Shown here piece after piece: positions 17,945-31,059 of a stretch of DNA of 64,000 bases. A model generated the notes under the pieces. That model was given only the letters and a program-made list of their open reading frames with translations, was not told where the DNA came from and did no database searches. Each line of letters opens with the position of its first letter. Positions within the stretch are counted from its first letter, which is position 1. The translations under genes and the position numbers were made by a program. The DNA is from Rubrivivax gelatinosus IL144. Lineage in GTDB: Bacteria; Pseudomonadota; Gammaproteobacteria; Burkholderiales; Burkholderiaceae_C. The DNA lies in the NCBI RefSeq assembly GCF_000284255.1, contig NC_017075.1, forward strand, positions 3,782,001 through 3,846,000, in the 5' to 3' direction.

Positions 17945-18739
17945 TCAGGGAATCGGAGAAGTCTGGGAAGGCGGCAGCAGCGGCGCGACGGCATCGGCCG
18001 GCAGGCGCAGCAGCCGCTCGCGGCGGGCGTGGTCCTCGGCTTCGCGCTGGATCGTCTGGCGCACGTGCTCGAGGTGCTCGACCATGCTGGTGCGCGCACG
18101 CGGCGCGTCGCCTTCGACGATGGCCAGCATCACCGCCTGGTGTTCGGCGCTCAGCCGACGCAGCGTCTCGGGCGCGCTGAAGCGGAACATGTCTTCGCGG
18201 TTGCGCGTCACCGTCGACAGCACGACGCTGAACAGGCCGTGCATCAGCTGCTTGAGCACGAGGTTGTGCGAAGCCTCGGCGATGGCGAGATGGAACTGGG
18301 CGTCCGAACGTGCCGCCAGCTCGGTGTGGCCGCTCTGCTGGTGCTCGATCATCACGTCGAAGGCGCGGCGGATGCGGTCCTTGTCCTCGGCGGTGGCGCG
18401 CTGCGCCGCCAGCTCGGCGGTGGCCGTCTCCAGCGCATGGCGCGTCTCGATGACGTCGAAGCGGTAGCCGGGGTCGGTGTCGAGCAGGTTCACCAGCGGC
18501 GCCACCGCCTCCTGCAGCCAGTCGGCGCGGGCCGTGGACTGCAGGTAGGTGCCGTCGCCCTGGCGCGCGCTGAGCACGCCCTGGCTGACGAGCTTCTGGA
18601 TCGCCTCGCGCAGCGAGCTGCGCGAGACGCCCAGCTCGGCGGCCAGCGCACGCTCGGCCGGCAGGCGCTGGCCGGGTTGCAGGCTTCGCGCCTGCACCAG
18701 GGCCAGCAGTTTCTCGACGACGTGGTCGACCAGTCTCAT
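17945..18739 (-). CDS. lldR: FadR-type GntR regulator of lactate use
   Basis: 264 residues. N-terminal winged helix with [25 protein letters not shown] and a GDGTYL wing; the C-terminal FCD helical domain has the metal-ligand pattern [14 protein letters not shown] and [13 protein letters not shown]. Position between lldP and lldD and the E. coli LldR-like DNA sites upstream of lldP (20639-20655 and 20781-20797) make LldR the best name. It probably represses or activates the operon in response to lactate. Confidence 0.9.
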   Translation of the reverse strand: MRLVDHVVEKLLALVQARSLQPGQRLPAERALAAELGVSRSSLREAIQKLVSQGVLSARQGDGTYLQSTARADWLQEAVAPLVNLLDTDPGYRFDVIETRHALETATAELAAQRATAEDKDRIRRAFDVMIEHQQSGHTELAARSDAQFHLAIAEASHNLVLKQLMHGLFSVVLSTVTRNREDMFRFSAPETLRRLSAEHQAVMLAIVEGDAPRARTSMVEHLEHVRQTIQREAEDHARRERLLRLPADAVAPLLPPSQTSPIP

Positions 18740-18755
18740 CGCGGTGTCCGGGAGT

Positions 18756-20426
18756 TCAGTGACCCGGAATCATCCACGGCAGCAGGTAGGCCTGGATCGT
18801 CGTCATCGTGCCGATGATCGCGGCGAAGACCAGGCTGTGCTTGACGGTGAAGCGGAACAGGTCCGACTCGCGCCCGGCCAGGCCGACCGCGGCGCAGGCG
18901 ATGGCGATCGACTGCGGCGAGATCATCTTGCCGGTGACGCCGCCGGTGGTGTTGGCGGCGACGGTCAGCACCTGCGGCAGGCCGAGCTGCTGCGCGGTGG
19001 TGGCCTGCAGCGCCGCGAACAAGGCGTTGGCCGAGGTGTCCGAGCCGGTCAGGAAGACGCCGATCCAGCCCAGGAAGGGCGAGAAGAAGGTGAAGGCGTG
19101 GCCGGTGTGCGCCAGCGCCAGCGCCAGCGTCGCCGACAGGCCCGAGTAGTTGGCGACGAAGGCGAAGGCCAGCACCATGCCGATCGAGTAGATCGGGATC
19201 ATCAGCTCCTTCAGCGTCTCGCCCAGCGTCACCGCCGCCTTGGCCGGCGCCAGGCGCGAGAACAGGATCGTCAGCAGCGCGGCGAAGAGGATCGCGGTGC
19301 CGGTGGCCGACAGCCAGTTGAAGCTGTAGACCGCGGCATAGGGCGTGGCCGCGGTCACCACCGGCGGCATCTTCTCGACCAGCTTGTCCAGCAGCGGCAC
19401 CGGGATGCTGACCACGGTGGAGGCCAGCGGGCCGCCGGCGGCGAACAGCGCCTTGAAGGGCTTGACGCTCCACACCGTCACCATCGCGGTGAGGATGATG
19501 AACGGCGACCAGGCCATGACGATCTTGCCCAGCGACAGCGTCGCCGCGGGCGGCGGCGGCGCCACCGGCTTGCCGGCGGCGTCGTCGTGCTCGAAGCGGA
19601 AGATGCGCTTGGGCTGCCAGACCTTCAGGAAGGCCGTCAGCGCGACCATCGAGACGATCGCCGAGGTGATGTCCGGCAGCTCGGGGCCGACGAAGTTGGC
19701 GGTCAGGAACTGCACGACAGCGAACGAGCCGCCGCCGACCAGCACCGCCGGCCAGGTCTCCTTGATGCCGCGCCAGCCGTCCATGATGGCCATCAGCCAG
19801 AACAGCACGATCATCGTCATGAACGGCAGCTGGCGGCCGGCCATCTGGCCGATCGCGAAGGCGTCGACACCCGACACCTGGCCGGCGACGATGACCGGGA
19901 TGCCCATCGCGCCGAAGGCCACCGGCGCGGTGTTGGCGATCAGGCACAGGCCCGCGGCGTACAGCGGCTTGAAACCCAGGCCGACCAGCAGCGCCGCGGT
20001 GATCGCCACCGGCGCGCCGAAGCCGGCCGCGCCTTCGAGGAAGGCGCCGAAGCAGAAGCCGACCAGGATCAGCTGCAGCCGCTGATCAGGCGTCACCGAC
20101 AGGATCGACGAGCGGATGACGTCGAAGTGCCCGGTCTTCACCGAGATCTTGTAGAGGAAGACCGCGGCCACGATGATCCAGGCGATCGGCCACAGGCCGT
20201 AGAAGAAGCCGTAGGCCCCCGAGGCCAGCGCCGCCGACAGCGGCATGCGATAGAACAGCAGCGCCACGCCCAGCGCCAGCAGCACGGTGATCGTGCCGGC
20301 CTGGTAGCCCTTGAGGCGCAGCTTCGTCAGCGCGATGAAGAAGAAGATGATCGGAATCAGCGCGATCAGCGCCGACAGCCAGACGTTGCCGGCGGGGTCG
20401 TAGTTCTGTTGCCAGATGGGTTGCAT
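18756..20426 (-). CDS. lldP: L-lactate permease
   Basis: 556 residues, 12 or more hydrophobic segments, very close to E. coli LldP (551). Starts [20 protein letters not shown] and contains [20 protein letters not shown] and [17 protein letters not shown], both conserved in the family. Imports L- and D-lactate and glycolate by proton symport in the inner membrane. ATG 20426 matches the family N-terminus; longer frames upstream are not conserved. First gene of lldP-lldR-lldD-dld, with a leader of at least 200 bases. Confidence 0.95.
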   Translation of the reverse strand: MQPIWQQNYDPAGNVWLSALIALIPIIFFFIALTKLRLKGYQAGTITVLLALGVALLFYRMPLSAALASGAYGFFYGLWPIAWIIVAAVFLYKISVKTGHFDVIRSSILSVTPDQRLQLILVGFCFGAFLEGAAGFGAPVAITAALLVGLGFKPLYAAGLCLIANTAPVAFGAMGIPVIVAGQVSGVDAFAIGQMAGRQLPFMTMIVLFWLMAIMDGWRGIKETWPAVLVGGGSFAVVQFLTANFVGPELPDITSAIVSMVALTAFLKVWQPKRIFRFEHDDAAGKPVAPPPPAATLSLGKIVMAWSPFIILTAMVTVWSVKPFKALFAAGGPLASTVVSIPVPLLDKLVEKMPPVVTAATPYAAVYSFNWLSATGTAILFAALLTILFSRLAPAKAAVTLGETLKELMIPIYSIGMVLAFAFVANYSGLSATLALALAHTGHAFTFFSPFLGWIGVFLTGSDTSANALFAALQATTAQQLGLPQVLTVAANTTGGVTGKMISPQSIAIACAAVGLAGRESDLFRFTVKHSLVFAAIIGTMTTIQAYLLPWMIPGH

Positions 20427-20638
20427 GGCCGTGTGACGAGCGGTCGGAAGGACCCAGGGGGACGACATGGGCCGCGAACGGCCCGGCTTGGTCTCAGTCG
20501 CCGCTGACGCCCCCGCTGCACGCGCGAGACGGGCTCCAGGAAGCACGCAGCACGGGTCTCGCGACCGTCACGCCGGCTGGCTCCGCAAGGCTGACTTCAA
20601 CACTTCACGGGCGCCGATTTCGACCGGAGTCGAATCCG

Positions 20639-20655
20639 AATTGGTCCGACCAATT
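20639..20655. promoter_or_regulatory. LldR-type operator O1
   Basis: AATTGGTCCGACCAATT is a perfect palindrome around a central base and resembles the E. coli LldR site (AATTGGCCCTACCAATT). It lies about 213 bp upstream of the lldP start codon. Confidence 0.8.
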
Positions 20656-20780
20656 GACGAGAGGCGCCCGGAAGCGGAGCGGATTCTGCGGATTTTCCCG
20701 AGCAATTGACTCAGGGTATTCCTGTACCGACCCCGTAACCACCGGGTGACGCCGGGGAAACGCCAGCCGTGGCCCGCTCA

Positions 20781-20797
20781 AATTGGTCCGACCATTA
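20781..20797. promoter_or_regulatory. LldR-type operator O2
   Basis: AATTGGTCCGACCATTA shares its first 14 bases and 15 of 17 positions overall with the perfect palindrome at 20639. It ends 3 bp before the thiC stop codon. Confidence 0.75.
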
Positions 20798-20800
20798 ACC

Positions 20801-22905
<2,105 letters not shown>

Positions 22906-22934
22906 AGGGCCGAGTGTAGCCCCGCGCCGCCGCG

Positions 22935-23384
22935 TCACTCGCGCGGCCCGATGCTGACCTCGGCGTTGATCAGCGCGCCCATCGCCAGCACCAGGTTGTC
23001 GCAGCGCACCTGGCCGTCGACCCGCGCGCTGGCGCCGACGTTCAGCTCGCGGCACTGCAGGCGGCCGTCGAAGTGGCCGTCCAGGGTGGCGCGATCGCAG
23101 GCCATCTGGCCGCGGATCGAGCCTTCGGCGCCCAGCGTCACCTGCGGCGCCTCGACGGTGCCTTCGATGTCGCCCTGGAAGTGCAGCGGCCCGGGCGAGC
23201 CGATGTAGCCGCGCACCAGCACCCCGGGGCCCAGCACCGACGGCCGCGCGTCCTCGGGGCGAGCGGACTTGCGGCGCACCGCGTCGTCGAGCACCGGCAG
23301 CACCGCACCGGGCGCCGGCGCGGCCGGCGGCGTCTCGGAATCCGCGGCGTCGCCGCGCTCGGACTTCGGCTTATTGAACAGCAT
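22935..23384 (-). CDS. Bactofilin (first of two)
   Basis: 149 residues. After a Pro/Ala-rich N-terminal tail (about 1-45) comes a bactofilin (DUF583) core of short beta-helix turns: GVLVRGYIGSPGPLHFQGDI, EGTVEAPQVTLGAEGSIRGQ, CRELNVGASARVDGQVRC. Bactofilins polymerise into filaments that position cell-wall enzymes or other envelope factors. The start overlaps the M23 peptidase gene by 14 bp. With the second bactofilin it flanks that peptidase, an arrangement typical of cell-shape modules. Confidence 0.85.
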   Translation of the reverse strand: MLFNKPKSERGDAADSETPPAAPAPGAVLPVLDDAVRRKSARPEDARPSVLGPGVLVRGYIGSPGPLHFQGDIEGTVEAPQVTLGAEGSIRGQMACDRATLDGHFDGRLQCRELNVGASARVDGQVRCDNLVLAMGALINAEVSIGPRE

Positions 23385-24420
23385 GGCTCACCCGGAAGAC
23401 TTTGAGGGGGTCGATCGGCCGCGAGCCGCGGCGGACCTCGAAGTGAACGTGCTCGCCGGTCGACGAGCCGGTACTGCCCATGACACCCAGGACCGCGCCG
23501 ATCGGCACGCTGGCACCGGCCTCGACCTGGATCTGCGACAGGTGCGCGTACCAGCTCTCGAAACCCAGCGCGTGACCGACGATGACGAGGTTGCCGTAAC
23601 CCGAGCGCCAGCCGGCGAACAGCACCTCGCCGGCGGCCGCGGCACGCACGCGCTTGTCGCCCGCGGTGACGAAGTCCACGCCCTGGTGCGTATCCAGCCG
23701 CCGCGAGATCGGGTGCAGGCGCAGGCCGAAGTCGGAGGTCATGCGCGGGTCGGCCAGCGGCGGCGCCGCCGGCAGGTCCGACAACAGCTTGCGCAGGCCG
23801 GCGTTGGCCAGCAGCACGTCCTGCTGCGGCGCCGAGATGAAACGCTCGAGCTCGGCCTGGACCTCGCTGTCCAGTGCCGCGCCGACGCCCGGCTCGGGCG
23901 CCGCGTCGGTCAGCCGGCGCAGCGCCGACGCCACCTCGGTGGGCCCGGCGCCCAGCGCACGCAGCGAGTCGCCGATGCGGCCGTTCTCGGCCGCCGCCAG
24001 CCGCGCGGTGACCGCGACGTAGGCGCGGAAGGCCTCGTCGCGGCGCTTGAGCCGCTGCACCATCTCGCGCATGCGCTCGGGCGTCATCGACTCGAGGTCG
24101 GCGACCTCGAAGGTCTCGGCACCCAGCTTCTGCAGCGTCGCGACGGTCTGCGACAGCGAGTCGCGCTCGCTCTCGCTGCTCTGCAGCCGCAGCACCAGCG
24201 CCGCGAAGCAGAGCACCGCGACGAGGGTGGCCAGCGCCAGCCACAGCGCCAGCGTCTTGAAGCGTGCGATGGTGCTTTCGATCGCGTCGCGGCGCAGCTC
24301 GATGTAGCGCACGCCGCGGTCGTCGGTGACGATGACGGAGGCGACGCCGGTGTCCGGCAGGCTGCGCCGGACGTCGTCCAGCCAGCGGATCGGCGTCTCA
24401 GACAGCGCCTTGATCCGCAT
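23371..24420 (-). CDS. M23-family peptidoglycan endopeptidase
   Basis: 349 residues. One transmembrane segment near 57-77, then a helical, probably coiled-coil region (about 80-220), then a LytM/M23 domain: MTSDFGLRLHPI, DTHQGVDFVT (His and Asp zinc ligands), YGNLVIVGHALGFESWYAHL and HVHFEVRR (HxH). All zinc ligands are present, so an active periplasmic metallo-endopeptidase is likely. It overlaps bactofilin genes on both sides (14 bp and 23 bp), suggesting that the filaments localise it, as in known bactofilin/M23 shape systems. Confidence 0.88.
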   Translation of the reverse strand: MRIKALSETPIRWLDDVRRSLPDTGVASVIVTDDRGVRYIELRRDAIESTIARFKTLALWLALATLVAVLCFAALVLRLQSSESERDSLSQTVATLQKLGAETFEVADLESMTPERMREMVQRLKRRDEAFRAYVAVTARLAAAENGRIGDSLRALGAGPTEVASALRRLTDAAPEPGVGAALDSEVQAELERFISAPQQDVLLANAGLRKLLSDLPAAPPLADPRMTSDFGLRLHPISRRLDTHQGVDFVTAGDKRVRAAAAGEVLFAGWRSGYGNLVIVGHALGFESWYAHLSQIQVEAGASVPIGAVLGVMGSTGSSTGEHVHFEVRRGSRPIDPLKVFRVSHAVQ

Positions 24421-24796
24421 CGCCGGGCTCGACTGCAGGGGCCGGGGCGGGCGGCGGCGCGGCGGTGTCGGAACGCCGCAGATGGCCGTCGATGCGGGCG
24501 CCGCCTTCGATCTGGATCGTCTGGTAGGTCACCGTGCCGGTGACGACCGCGGTCGAGCGGATGACGATCTGCTCGCGTGCGACGATGGTCTCGCCGACCT
24601 CGCCGCGGATGTCGACGTTGCGCGCGCTGAGGCTGCCCTCGACGCGCCCGGTCTTGCCGACGGCGATGTCGTCGGCTTCGATCTCCCCCTTCACGGTACC
24701 GAAGACCTGGACGCGGCCGGCCGCGTTGATCTTGCCGCTGATCGTGACGCCTTCGCCCAGCGTCAGGGTGCCGGCAGTGACTTGTTGTTCGCTCAT
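24398..24796 (-). CDS. Bactofilin (second of two)
   Basis: 132 residues. MSEQQVTAGTLTLGEGVTIS starts the beta-helix core with repeats such as GKINAAGRVQVFGTVKGEIE and GRVEGSLSARNVDIRGEVG, followed by a Pro/Ala-rich C-terminal tail. ATG 24796 is chosen because the core starts directly after it. First gene of the bactofilin-M23-bactofilin operon; its end overlaps the peptidase start by 23 bp. Distinct from the first copy in having the tail at the C-terminus. Confidence 0.83.
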   Translation of the reverse strand: MSEQQVTAGTLTLGEGVTISGKINAAGRVQVFGTVKGEIEADDIAVGKTGRVEGSLSARNVDIRGEVGETIVAREQIVIRSTAVVTGTVTYQTIQIEGGARIDGHLRRSDTAAPPPAPAPAVEPGDADQGAV

Positions 24797-25057
24797 GCTC
24801 GATTCAGGCTGAGGTCGCACCACGGACCGGGCCCGGCCGCCGGACGCCCGCTCGGGCGTTCGCGGGGCAGACCCCCACACCACACTGCATCAGCACGATC
24901 GTGGCGAATCGCGCTTCATGCCGCCAGACATGATCCTAACTGATAGAAATGCTTTTACTGCTTTTTGAAACAGCTTCGGCGGCGATTCGTGCACGCTGCG
25001 CGGGGACACCCAACTTCTGGACACACGCCCCACGCGGCAAGGACGAAACAATTCTGC
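24797..25057. promoter_or_regulatory. Divergent intergenic region (bactofilin / lipoprotein)
   Basis: 261 bp without a gene between two divergent genes. It contains an unusually AT-rich island at about 24933-24970, the likely site of promoters in both directions. A TAGGAT-like -10 can be read on the minus strand, but no convincing -35 pair was found. Sites within it are not resolved. Confidence 0.35.
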
Positions 25058-25579
25058 ATGACGCAAAGCACGCCACGCCATCCGTCGCGCGCCCGATGGC
25101 GCCCTGCCGCGACAGCGGTTCTCGCTTCGATCTTGGGGCTTGCGGGATGCCAGACAACGCCCCCTAACGCGCCGTCGCCGTCGTCGCGTGTCGCGCCGCC
25201 CAGCACGCCGGCGCTGGTCGTGGAGCGCCAATGGCTGCAGAGCTGGTTCGACGGCACCCCGGTCGTCATCGCCCAGCAAGGCAGCGGGCCGGTCGCGGTG
25301 AACGTGCCGCTGGAGTTCTCGTTCGACGCCGGCAAACGCGGCGTCAAGCCGCCGCTGGCGGCGGTGCTGGACAAGCTCGCCGAGGCGCTGCGGCGCCAGC
25401 CGCAGATGACGCTGGCGCTCGCCGCGCCGGGCGACGCCGGCGGCGACGAGACGCTGGCCGCCCAGCGAGCCGCCGCGCTGCGCAGCTATCTGCTGGGCCG
25501 CGGCGCGAGCTCGGCGCAACTCGGGGCGCCGCAGGCGGCGGCGGGGCGCGCCGTCCGGCTGCGGCTGGAGGCGCGCTGA
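25058..25579 (+). CDS. OmpA-like lipoprotein
   Basis: 173 residues. Signal peptide with lipobox LASILGLAGC, lipidated Cys near 31, then a Pro/Ser-rich linker. The C-terminal part (VPLEFSFDAGKRGVKPPLAA, LDKLAEALRRQP, AQRAAALRSYLLGRG) resembles an OmpA-type peptidoglycan-binding domain, though the usual NxxLSxxRA motif is only partly kept. Probably outer-membrane anchored. ATG 25058 is chosen to give a normal signal peptide. Divergent from the bactofilin operon and convergent with the aldehyde dehydrogenase. Confidence 0.68.
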   Translation: MTQSTPRHPSRARWRPAATAVLASILGLAGCQTTPPNAPSPSSRVAPPSTPALVVERQWLQSWFDGTPVVIAQQGSGPVAVNVPLEFSFDAGKRGVKPPLAAVLDKLAEALRRQPQMTLALAAPGDAGGDETLAAQRAAALRSYLLGRGASSAQLGAPQAAAGRAVRLRLEAR

Positions 25580-25595
25580 CGGCGCCTCCCGGGCT

Positions 25596-27116
<1,521 letters not shown>

Positions 27117-27190
27117 CGTTGTCTCCTTGGGTTGTCGTGCTCGCGTCGTCCGGTGCGAAGCGGGGCGCCGGATCGCGCGTCGCCGGCCTT

Positions 27191-27206
27191 CGCACGGCGC
27201 GTGCCA
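27191..27206 (-). promoter_or_regulatory. Sigma-54 (-24/-12) promoter of exaC
   Basis: On the minus strand TGGCAC (27206-27201), five bases and GTGCG (27195-27191) match the sigma-54 consensus TGGCAC-N5-TTGC with one mismatch; GG and GC are exactly 10 bases apart. The start would fall near 27181, 65 bases before ATG 27116. Confidence 0.75.
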
Positions 27207-27298
27207 GCCGGGTTTCGCGCCCGAAGGCCGCCGCTTCTGCCCGAACCGCCACCATTTCGTGCGAAAACCGCCCCAGGCTGCGCAAGGCCGCGGCACAG

Positions 27299-27317
27299 CT
27301 GTCCCGTTTCGTGACAG
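27299..27317. promoter_or_regulatory. Candidate AcoR-type upstream activator site
   Basis: CTGTC at 27299-27303 and GACAG at 27313-27317 form an inverted repeat with a 9-base spacer. It is centred about 125 bp upstream of the predicted exaC start, the usual distance for a sigma-54 activator. Assignment to the adjacent regulator is inferred. Confidence 0.55.
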
Positions 27318-27425
27318 CCGGCGCCGCACCCCGGGTCGATCCGCTACGCGGCGCGGAAGGCATGCGCTAGGCTGATCCACGCACCGACACGAGCGCCCGT
27401 CAGAGGCCCCGCTGGAGACAAGACG

Positions 27426-29342
<1,917 letters not shown>

Positions 29343-29364
29343 AGGAGCCCGAAGCCACCGCCGG

Positions 29365-29370
29365 TAGAAT
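29365..29370 (+). promoter_or_regulatory. Possible -10 of a leaderless gmk transcript
   Basis: TAGAAT at 29365-29370 lies six bases before ATG 29377, so transcription would begin at or beside the start codon. No ribosome site is seen closer than the acoR stop. Weak -35. Confidence 0.4.
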
Positions 29371-29376
29371 CCGGCG

Positions 29377-29997
29377 ATGGAAACGCCCGGCAACCTCTTC
29401 GTCGTCGCCGCGCCCAGCGGCGCCGGCAAATCCAGCCTCGTCAAGGCCCTGCTCGAGCTCGACTCGCACCTGTCGGTGTCGATCTCGCACACCACGCGCA
29501 AGCCGCGCGGCCAGGAGCAGAACGGGCGCGAGTACTGGTTCGTCCCCGAGCCCGAGTTCCGCTCGATGATCGAGCGCGGCGATTTCTTCGAGTGGGCGCA
29601 GGTGCACGGCAATCTCTACGGCACCTCGCGCAAGGCGATCGAGGAGCGGCTGATGCGCGGCGAGGACGTCGTGCTCGAGATCGACTACCAGGGCGCGCTG
29701 CAGATCAAGAAGCTCTTCGCCTACGCGGTGCTGATCTTCATCCTGCCGCCGAGCTGGGACGAACTGCGCCAGCGCCTGCTGCGCCGCGGCGAGGACGGCG
29801 CCGAGGTCATCGAGGTGCGCATGCAGAACGCACGCGACGAGGTGGCCCAGGCCCGCCACTTCGACTACGTTATAATCAACCAGTTGTTCGAGACGGCGCT
29901 CTTCGACCTCAAGACGGTCGTGCACTCGCAGCGCCTCAAGTACGTGACGCAGTGCCGCAACCGTTCCCAGGTCTTCGCCGCACTCGACCTGCTCTGA
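29377..29997 (+). CDS. gmk: Guanylate kinase
   Basis: 206 residues. Phosphorylates GMP to GDP. Motifs: P-loop [37 protein letters not shown] for GMP binding, [18 protein letters not shown], and a C-terminal [16 protein letters not shown] lid. It precedes rpoZ by 34 bp, the conserved gmk-rpoZ pair of proteobacteria. A TAGAAT element six bases before the start codon suggests a leaderless transcript. Confidence 0.97.
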   Translation: METPGNLFVVAAPSGAGKSSLVKALLELDSHLSVSISHTTRKPRGQEQNGREYWFVPEPEFRSMIERGDFFEWAQVHGNLYGTSRKAIEERLMRGEDVVLEIDYQGALQIKKLFAYAVLIFILPPSWDELRQRLLRRGEDGAEVIEVRMQNARDEVAQARHFDYVIINQLFETALFDLKTVVHSQRLKYVTQCRNRSQVFAALDLL

Positions 29998-30031
29998 CTC
30001 GACCCCTCTCTCTCCACGGAAAGCTCCGCAC

Positions 30032-30235
30032 ATGGCCCGCATCACCGTCGAAGACTGCCTGCACAAGATCCCGAACCGCTTCCAACTCGTGCTGGCGGCC
30101 ACGTACCGCGCGCGGATGCTGAGCCAGGGCCACGCACCGAAGATCGAGACCAAGAACAAGCCCGGCGTGACCGCGCTGCGCGAGATCGCCGCCGGCGAAG
30201 TCGGCCTGGAGATGCTGCGCAAGGTTCCGGTCTGA
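30032..30235 (+). CDS. rpoZ: RNA polymerase omega subunit
   Basis: 67 residues, normal for a betaproteobacterial omega. [20 protein letters not shown] and [20 protein letters not shown] with [12 protein letters not shown] are the conserved parts. Omega stabilises the beta' subunit and takes part in ppGpp binding to RNA polymerase. It follows gmk and is closed by an intrinsic terminator, so here it is not co-transcribed with spoT, the usual next gene. Confidence 0.96.
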   Translation: MARITVEDCLHKIPNRFQLVLAATYRARMLSQGHAPKIETKNKPGVTALREIAAGEVGLEMLRKVPV

Positions 30236-30253
30236 TCGCCGCGACCCACGGAC

Positions 30254-30278
30254 AAAGGCACCTTCGGGTGCCTTTTTT
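30254..30278 (+). terminator. Intrinsic terminator after rpoZ
   Basis: AAAGGCACC, TTCG loop, GGTGCCTTTTTT: a 9-bp stem with a UUCG tetraloop and a run of six T. The clearest Rho-independent terminator in the window. Confidence 0.92.
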
Positions 30279-30420
30279 CATGCCTGGACACGGCGCAGAG
30301 CTTCCGAGTGCCCGGGCAACACGCGCTTACCTCCGGGGGGGCGACGGCCACCGGAGCGAGGGATGACGCTGCGCCGGCCCCGGCGCACAGGATGCATCAA
30401 CGCCGTCATCGGAGCCTACG

Positions 30421-30974
30421 ATGCAAACCTCCCGCATGCTCGCCGCCGTGGCGCTGGGCGCCTGCTCGCTGCAGGCCCAGGCGCTGTCCTCGGTTTTCGA
30501 AGGCACGATCTCGACGACCGACGAGGTCGTGCTGCTGGATCTGACGCTGCCCGAGGCCACGACCGAGCTCTGGCTGTGGACCGACTCGTTCGACAACGGG
30601 GCGAACTTCGACCCGATGGTCGGCATCTGGCGCGCGTTCGGCAGCGACTGGCAACTGATCGATTTCAACGACGATCGGGCCAACCTGGCCCCCCGCAGAC
30701 GTATTTCGACTCGGGGCTCGTGGTCGACCAACTGGCTGCCGGCACCTACAAGCTCAGCATCTCGCGCTTCTCGAACTTTCCGGTCGGATCGCTGCTGAGC
30801 CAGGGTTTCGAAGAGACGAGCGGGGTCCCGCTGCTCTCGGGCAACTTCTACTCGCTGCACGTCAGCGACGTCGCCGTCTCGCCGGTGCCGGAACCCGCGG
30901 TCTGGGCCTTGATGCTCGGCGGCCTGACGCTGATGTCCACGGGTGCACGCCGGCGCCGCAGGCCGGCCGGTTGA
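30421..30974 (+). pseudogene. PEP-CTERM sorted protein, frameshifted
   Basis: ATG 30421 follows the ribosome site ggag and begins a signal peptide (MLAAVALGACSLQAQALS). The frame continues to about DDRANLAP near 30690, then the rest of the protein lies in another frame: PQTYFDSGLVVDQLAAGTYK, then VPEPAVWALMLGGLTLMSTG and an RRRRR tail, the PEP-CTERM sorting signal recognised by exosortase. The switch falls in a run of six C at about 30689-30695; one extra C would join the halves into a protein of about 185 residues. Either a real loss, a phase-variable tract or a sequencing error. It sits between rpoZ and spoT, usually adjacent genes. Confidence 0.75.
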
Positions 30975-31059
30975 CCCTCTTTCGAACGCCGCGCCGCCGA
31001 CGATCAAACGGCGTGGCCTTCCTCGGGGATTGGGTGCCCCGATCGGGTAGATTACCCCG

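Larger units (their letters stand above)
20427..20800 (-). promoter_or_regulatory. lld operon control region (374 bp without a gene)
   Basis: No credible gene lies here; an 80-codon frame on the plus strand has no recognisable content. The region holds two near-identical LldR-type operators (given separately) whose centres are 142 bp apart, a spacing that would permit looping. No clear -35/-10 pair could be picked. It also contains the 3' flank of thiC, with no obvious intrinsic terminator. Confidence 0.6.
27117..27425. promoter_or_regulatory. Divergent control region exaC / acoR (309 bp)
   Basis: No gene. It contains a sigma-54 promoter for exaC, a CTGTC-N9-GACAG inverted repeat (both given separately), and a second small inverted repeat TTTCG-TG-CGAAA at 27255-27266. 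A TAGGCT at 27368-27373 may be the -10 of acoR, leaving a leader of about 46 bases. Confidence 0.55.

Noticed and set aside
20467-20709. 80-codon plus-strand frame upstream of lldP
   Set aside because: It covers an LldR operator, has no ribosome site or recognisable motif, and its composition is Arg/Ala-rich like other antisense frames.
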